Assembly: GCF_016616425.1 (NCBI RefSeq)
Contig: NZ_CP067101.1
Location: 4,712,001-4,776,000, forward strand
Length of the DNA: 64,000 bases
Origin: Bradyrhizobium diazoefficiens
Lineage (GTDB): Bacteria > Pseudomonadota > Alphaproteobacteria > Rhizobiales > Xanthobacteraceae
Direction: 5' to 3'
Below the pieces are notes generated by a model. The model was not told the origin of the DNA, did no database searches, and was given only the letters and a program-made list of their open reading frames with translations. Made by a program: the position numbers and the translations under genes. Shown here in pieces: positions 59,867-64,000 of the stretch (the stretch's first letter is position 1; the number at the start of each line of letters is the position of its first letter).

Positions 59867-60669
59867 CGGATACGGACTTCCTTCAGGCCGACGAGCAGGC
59901 GCTGGCGCAGCGTTTCATCGACGACGGCTTCGTCACCACCCCGTCCGACGATCGCGCCGGACTCGATCGGATCCAACGGCGTGCCGCCGAGCTCGCGGCG
60001 GACTATCTGAAGCTGCCGCACAGCAACGATCCCTATGCGATGCTCGACACCATCCACACGCGGGTGGGCGTCGGCGACCTCAACGGCCTGCGGCTGCATG
60101 TCTTCAACGGCCTCAACGCCGAGCCCTGGTTCCGGCCGACCTACTTCCGCCTGGCGCGCTCGACGATCGAGACCATCGTCGGCAACGAGCTCTGCATGCA
60201 GCGCCGCGTCAATCTGAGCATCCAGATGCCTGGCGACGATTCCTCGCTGCTCGCCACCCATTCCGACGTCTGGTCGGGCGACTCGCCGTTCGAGGTCGTG
60301 GTGTGGGTCCCGCTGGTCGACGTCCACCGCACCAAAGCGATGTATCTGCTGCCGCCGTCCGTGAACGGCGAGATGCAGGACCGGATGGCCGAATTGCGCA
60401 GCGCCGAGGAGCTGTACAGGACCATCAAACCGCACGCGACCTTCATCGAGATTCCATACGGTCACGTCATGCTGTTCAACCAGACCCTGATGCACGGCAA
60501 TCGCGTCAACGAGGAGCCCGGCACGCGCTGGAGCATGAACTGCCGCTTCAAGAGCATCATGTCGCCCTACGCGGACAAGCGGTTCGGCGAGTTCTTCGAA
60601 CCGATCCTGCTGCGCCCGGCGACACGGGTCGGCATGCAATACAAGCTGCCGGGAGGCTTCCATGGCTGA
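59863..60669 (+). CDS. 2OG-Fe(II) oxygenase of the sporadic carbohydrate cluster type
   Basis: A 268-residue 2-oxoglutarate-dependent oxygenase. The Fe(II) ligands appear as His133 and Asp135 (HSDVW) and distal His211 (HGNRV), with the 2OG-binding Arg222. I recall a family named 'sporadic carbohydrate cluster 2OG-Fe(II) oxygenase', found beside the protein encoded next; that pairing holds here. It likely hydroxylates or oxidises a sugar. The start overlaps the aminotransferase stop (ATGA). Confidence 0.85.
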   Translation: MTDTDFLQADEQALAQRFIDDGFVTTPSDDRAGLDRIQRRAAELAADYLKLPHSNDPYAMLDTIHTRVGVGDLNGLRLHVFNGLNAEPWFRPTYFRLARSTIETIVGNELCMQRRVNLSIQMPGDDSSLLATHSDVWSGDSPFEVVVWVPLVDVHRTKAMYLLPPSVNGEMQDRMAELRSAEELYRTIKPHATFIEIPYGHVMLFNQTLMHGNRVNEEPGTRWSMNCRFKSIMSPYADKRFGEFFEPILLRPATRVGMQYKLPGGFHG

Positions 60670-61054
60670 GCGCACCGGCCATCGCGGCTACATCGGCGCC
60701 AGGCCGCTGAACGGCAGCCGCACCCCGCAACACGTCCAGAACATCGTGATCCGCGACTATGCGCGGCGCAAGAACCTGCAATATCTTCTCAGCGCGGCCG
60801 AGCACACCATGCCCGGCAGCTACATGGTGCTCGAGGATATCCTTGACGAGCTGCCGCAGCTGCTTGGCCTGATTCTCTACAGCATCTTCATGCTGCCGCC
60901 CGACGAGGCACGGCGGCGGGAGATCTACGACCGCGTGCTGCGCGAAGGCTGCGACCTCCACGCGGCCGTCGAGGAGATCACGCTGGCGTCGCGGAAAGAC
61001 ATCCAGACCATAGAGGACATCCTGCTGGTCAACAAATACGCGACCATCCTGTGA
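60662..61054 (+). CDS. Sporadic carbohydrate cluster protein (LIC12192 family)
   Basis: A 130-residue protein recognisable as the LIC12192 family, named from Leptospira. RGYIGARPLNGSRTPQHVQN, IVIRDYARRKNLQYLLSAAE and the MVLEDILDELPQ segment are typical. The biochemical role is unknown. The gene overlaps the oxygenase gene by 8 nt. Confidence 0.88.
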   Translation: MAERTGHRGYIGARPLNGSRTPQHVQNIVIRDYARRKNLQYLLSAAEHTMPGSYMVLEDILDELPQLLGLILYSIFMLPPDEARRREIYDRVLREGCDLHAAVEEITLASRKDIQTIEDILLVNKYATIL

Positions 61055-61079
61055 TGATGCCGCGGACCGGTTGGGCCCC

Positions 61080-61745
61080 ATGACCGAGATCAACCTGCTC
61101 CAGCCGATGCACGCATCGACCAGCCGGAACTACGTTCAGCGCGTGGTCGAGCATGACAAGGCGGAATCCGCCACCGTCGCGCGGCAATGGGGGCGCGACT
61201 ACTGGGACGGCGACCGCCGTTACGGCTATGGCGGCTATCGCTACGACGGACGCTGGCGTCCGCTCGCCCAGGTCCTGATCGATCGCTACGGCATCAAGCC
61301 CGGGATGAGCGTGCTCGACGTCGGCTGCGGCAAGGGCTACCTGCTCTACGAGTTCACCCAGCTCGTCCCCGGCCTCACCGTCGCCGGCATCGACATCTCC
61401 GACTACGGCATCGCCAATGCCAAGGAGGAGGTGCGGCCGCAATTGAAGGTCGGCAGCGCGGTCGAACTCCCCTACCCCGATCACAGTTTCGATCTCGTCG
61501 TGTCGCTCGGCGTGCTGCACAACCTTCCGCTCGAGGACGTGTTCCGCGCCGTGCCGGAGATCGAGCGCGTCGGACGCGGCGCCTCGAAATATCTGATGGT
61601 GGAATCCTTCCGCAACGAGCGCGAAAAGGCCAATCTGCTCTATTGGCAGCTCACCTGCCTGAGCTTCCACGGCCCGGAAACCTGGGCCTGGATCTACGAC
61701 AAATGCGGCTACCGGGGCGACCATGGGTTCATCTTCTTCGAATGA
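61080..61745 (+). CDS. Class I SAM-dependent methyltransferase
   Basis: A 221-residue methyltransferase with SAM motif I VLDVGCGKGYLLYE, acidic motif II IDISDYGIANAKEE, and HSFDLVVSLGVLHNLP. Its N-terminal WGRDYWDGDRRYGYGGYRYD is unusual and rich in aromatic and Gly residues. The start is an ATG at 61080. It probably methylates a sugar hydroxyl or amine of the cluster product. Confidence 0.88.
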   Translation: MTEINLLQPMHASTSRNYVQRVVEHDKAESATVARQWGRDYWDGDRRYGYGGYRYDGRWRPLAQVLIDRYGIKPGMSVLDVGCGKGYLLYEFTQLVPGLTVAGIDISDYGIANAKEEVRPQLKVGSAVELPYPDHSFDLVVSLGVLHNLPLEDVFRAVPEIERVGRGASKYLMVESFRNEREKANLLYWQLTCLSFHGPETWAWIYDKCGYRGDHGFIFFE

Positions 61746-62310
61746 GGCGACAAGCCCGCGCCGGCCGACGTCGCTGCGTGCGCAAAATCCGGAAGTCTAT
61801 TATTCGGATGACGCCATCGTCACGGCGAATGACGCCACGATCGCGGAGCTGAAGCGCATCGCTGCCGGCAACCCGCGTCTGCGCAGCCGACTGTGCACGC
61901 ATCCCGATCCCTCGTCCGGCCTGCATGAGATGCTGATCGTGCATCATCGCGAGGCTTATGTGCGGCCCCACAAGCATTTCGGCAAACCGGAATCATTCCA
62001 CGTGATCGAAGGCAGTGCGCAGGTGGTGATCTTCGAGGACGATGGCCGGATTCGCGACGTGCTCGAAATGGCACCCTACGGCCAGGGCAAGCACTTTTAC
62101 TACCGGATGCCCGAGCAGGTGTTCCACTCGATCCTGATCACCTCGGAGTGGCTGGTGTTTCACGAAACCACCGCCGGTCCGTTCGACCCTTCACGCACGG
62201 CATTTCCCGACTGGGCTCCCGATGGCAATGATGCCGCCGAAGTGCAGGACTACGTCACGCAGATCGGCAGGCTCGTCATCGAACATCAGGGCCGAGATGC
62301 GAGGGCCTGA
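61723..62310 (+). CDS. WbuC-type cupin metalloprotein
   Basis: A 195-residue single-domain cupin like WbuC of O-antigen clusters. Metal-ligand candidates are the histidines in VRPHKHFGKPESFHVIEG and the later HSIL. The N-terminal 25 residues are Ser/Arg-rich and overlap the methyltransferase gene by 23 nt; a downstream start is possible. The function of WbuC is not established. Confidence 0.85.
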   Translation: MGSSSSNEATSPRRPTSLRAQNPEVYYSDDAIVTANDATIAELKRIAAGNPRLRSRLCTHPDPSSGLHEMLIVHHREAYVRPHKHFGKPESFHVIEGSAQVVIFEDDGRIRDVLEMAPYGQGKHFYYRMPEQVFHSILITSEWLVFHETTAGPFDPSRTAFPDWAPDGNDAAEVQDYVTQIGRLVIEHQGRDARA

Positions 62311-62314
62311 GGCC

Positions 62315-64000
62315 ATGATCGAAGCGGCCATTCCCAACGGCTTCCGCTTGAGGACGATCCCAAACGCAGCGCTTTCCTATATGCGCGAACGAATGGGTAT
62401 CGGATATGTCTGGGTCGGTGTGGCTCTTGCCCTTGGTGCGAGCTTGCCTGCACTGTTCGCACGCGAGGTCTTCGGCGACGACTGGAGCGTTTACTACATC
62501 TACTGGACTCAGGGGATCCCCGGACTTGTCCGCTTGCTGTGGGAAGCGGCCCATGCCGGCTTTGCCGTGCCGATGACGCTATTCGTCGCGCTCTTGCCCG
62601 ATATGCCGGACGTCGCAGCGCGGCTCGCGGGTCTGGGTTGCCATCTCGTGAATGGCCTGTTGCTCTACTCCATCCTCCACAGGTCACCGCAAACGAAGCC
62701 GATAGCGGCACTGTTTGTGGCCCTCTTCCTGCTCAGCCCATTTTACGTCATTCGCCTCACACAGAACGCCGTCTATGACGTCCTCCTGCTTTTCTATTTG
62801 TTGTCTTACGAGTTGAGCTATTCGAAAGTGCGGGCGCTTCGATGGGCCGCACCGTTCTGCCTGCTCTTCTCTTTGTCGCTGGAGACCTTGATTGCCCTCG
62901 AGCCACTCCGCGGGGTGCTGGCCCGATCTGCCGGCGAACGTTGGACGCGGACGCTCGCGCGTCTTGTTCCGTTCTGGTTGGCCATTGCGACCATTATCTT
63001 GCTGCGGCTGACGATTTTGGGGAAGCACGGTCACTACGCCGGACAATACAGTTTCGTGTCCGACCCTGCCGTCGTGCGAGAAGCGTTGCTGGCCCATCTC
63101 ATGGCCTTCAAGACCGGCCTGGAACACGCCTACTCCCGCGGGTTCGCGCTGCTAGGAAGTCGCATCTCCATCGCGCTGACATTGGCCGCTATGGCCGGCT
63201 CCGCCCTGCTCGCTACGAGCGCATTCTGGACACCATGGCTGCTGAGGAGCTTCGTCTCGTCCGCCAACGCGATGCTGCTGTTGGTGTTGGGAGCAGCAAT
63301 CGCCGTCCTCGGTGCAATGCCTTACGCCATTGCCGGACTTCATGGCGACGTGATGCGAGGCGAATCGAGACTGCTCTTTCCGTCGCAGTTCGGCATCTTG
63401 ATTCTGATAGCGACGTTCATCCAGGCGGTTCCGGGCGCACGATTGCGCGCCGGCTTGGCCGGCGCCCTGCTCACCGTCTTCGCGCTGTCCATGGCGCAGG
63501 ACTCCAAATGGCTTCTGTACGACGGGCTGATCAGCTCGGATCTCCAGCGGCAAGTTCGGGCAGCCTTGCTCGCTGACCCCGAACCAAAGGTCGTAAAGCT
63601 CCAAATCGAAAACGCCCACATGATTTCGTATCGCTTCCGCTGCCTTGGCGCGAGTGACATGAATGTCGCTCAGATGACGCTGCGCGATGAAGATCGAAAG
63701 CGATCGTTCGTGTACACGGATTATTGTGGAGATTTTGACAGTTCTGGCGCTGTCCGGAATGAGGCCTGTACAGTCTCCTACCTCGAGTTTTTTCCCTGCC
63801 CCCCACGCCGAGAGACCTGGCGCTACCGCGCTGCGCCGGGAATTCCGCTGCCCGACCGCATCGGACTCCTCGAACTCATGAGGACCGTCCTCAAGGATGC
63901 GCCGTCGGCCACGCAAGGTCGCGGTGAGCTCGTGCAATTGAAAGACGACGTGCCGATTCCCTTGGCAAGAGCAGAATACCGGCCGCCCTGCCGCCGGCCT
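62315..64000 (+). CDS. Multi-spanning membrane protein, cut by window end
   Basis: At least 562 residues, open to the window end. The first 340 or so residues hold about eight to ten hydrophobic helices, then a soluble part with several cysteines (FRCLGA, TDYCGDF, VSYLEFFPCPP). I do not recognise the family. Its layout resembles unassigned membrane glycosyltransferase-like or polymerase-like proteins at the end of polysaccharide clusters. Codon use (frequent TTG, CTT, TTT) is less GC3-rich than in the genes before it, so it may have a different origin. It lies 4 nt after the cupin gene. Confidence 0.75.
   Translation, partial: MIEAAIPNGFRLRTIPNAALSYMRERMGIGYVWVGVALALGASLPALFAREVFGDDWSVYYIYWTQGIPGLVRLLWEAAHAGFAVPMTLFVALLPDMPDVAARLAGLGCHLVNGLLLYSILHRSPQTKPIAALFVALFLLSPFYVIRLTQNAVYDVLLLFYLLSYELSYSKVRALRWAAPFCLLFSLSLETLIALEPLRGVLARSAGERWTRTLARLVPFWLAIATIILLRLTILGKHGHYAGQYSFVSDPAVVREALLAHLMAFKTGLEHAYSRGFALLGSRISIALTLAAMAGSALLATSAFWTPWLLRSFVSSANAMLLLVLGAAIAVLGAMPYAIAGLHGDVMRGESRLLFPSQFGILILIATFIQAVPGARLRAGLAGALLTVFALSMAQDSKWLLYDGLISSDLQRQVRAALLADPEPKVVKLQIENAHMISYRFRCLGASDMNVAQMTLRDEDRKRSFVYTDYCGDFDSSGAVRNEACTVSYLEFFPCPPRRETWRYRAAPGIPLPDRIGLLELMRTVLKDAPSATQGRGELVQLKDDVPIPLARAEYRPPCRRP

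Overview
The window is a GC-rich alphaproteobacterial chromosome segment, most likely Bradyrhizobium or a close relative in the Nitrobacteraceae/Bradyrhizobiaceae. I infer this from the protein sequences, from the fused str-S10-spc-alpha ribosomal order with adk inside it, from a C-type S14, and from palindromic repeats of the kind seen in Rhizobiales. No rRNA or tRNA gene is visible, so the genus rests on recognition, not on a marker comparison.

Layout. (1) 1-8600, housekeeping and accessory genes: rarA (cut by the window start) translationally coupled to a Do-type periplasmic protease; a porin O/P-like outer membrane protein; an HxlR regulator divergent from a quinone-oxidoreductase-like dehydrogenase; a ClC chloride/proton antiporter; a DUF1330 protein coupled to a short-chain dehydrogenase. 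(2) 8657-28217, all minus strand, read from high to low coordinates: rpsL-rpsG-fusA-tuf-rpsJ-rplCDWB-rpsS-rplV-rpsC-rplP-rpmC-rpsQ-rplNXE-rpsNH-rplFR-rpsE-rpmD-rplO-secY-adk-rpsMK-rpoA-rplQ, closed by a terminator. Adk carries a 98-residue Lys/Ala-rich histone-H1-like tail, and secY is flanked by two inverted copies of one composite palindromic repeat. (3) 29070-33277: an ABC exporter and a FAD oxidoreductase-methyltransferase fusion, lying between the str operon and rpoBC. (4) 33471-47013, minus strand: secE-nusG-rplK-rplA, a 2-hydroxyacid dehydrogenase, rplJ-rplL, rpoB-rpoC, with a strong terminator after rpoC. The dehydrogenase interrupts the usual rplKAJL order.

(5) 47366-64000 is a large carbohydrate (surface polysaccharide) gene cluster running in both directions from about 50.4 kb. 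Minus strand: a GmhA-like isomerase, a YbhN/AglD-type membrane protein and a zinc-binding C-methyltransferase. Plus strand: a sugar epimerase, an HldE-like bifunctional protein with swapped domain order, a second epimerase, a HAD protein, an APH-like kinase, a split transketolase pair, two tandem DegT/DnrJ aminotransferases, a 2OG-Fe(II) oxygenase, a 'sporadic carbohydrate cluster' (LIC12192-type) protein, a methyltransferase, a WbuC-type cupin and a large membrane protein running off the end. Most plus-strand genes overlap or nearly touch, so they are probably co-translated. The combination suggests synthesis of an unusual heptose-derived or chain-extended amino sugar that is added to a surface glycan. 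This cluster is the best candidate for an undescribed system in the window.

Regulatory signals I could place include a good sigma70-type promoter before secE, another before rpsM inside the ribosomal cluster, a possible promoter for rpsL, a possible ECF-type promoter for the Do protease, a possible HxlR operator, and hairpin terminators after rplQ, rpoC and rplA.
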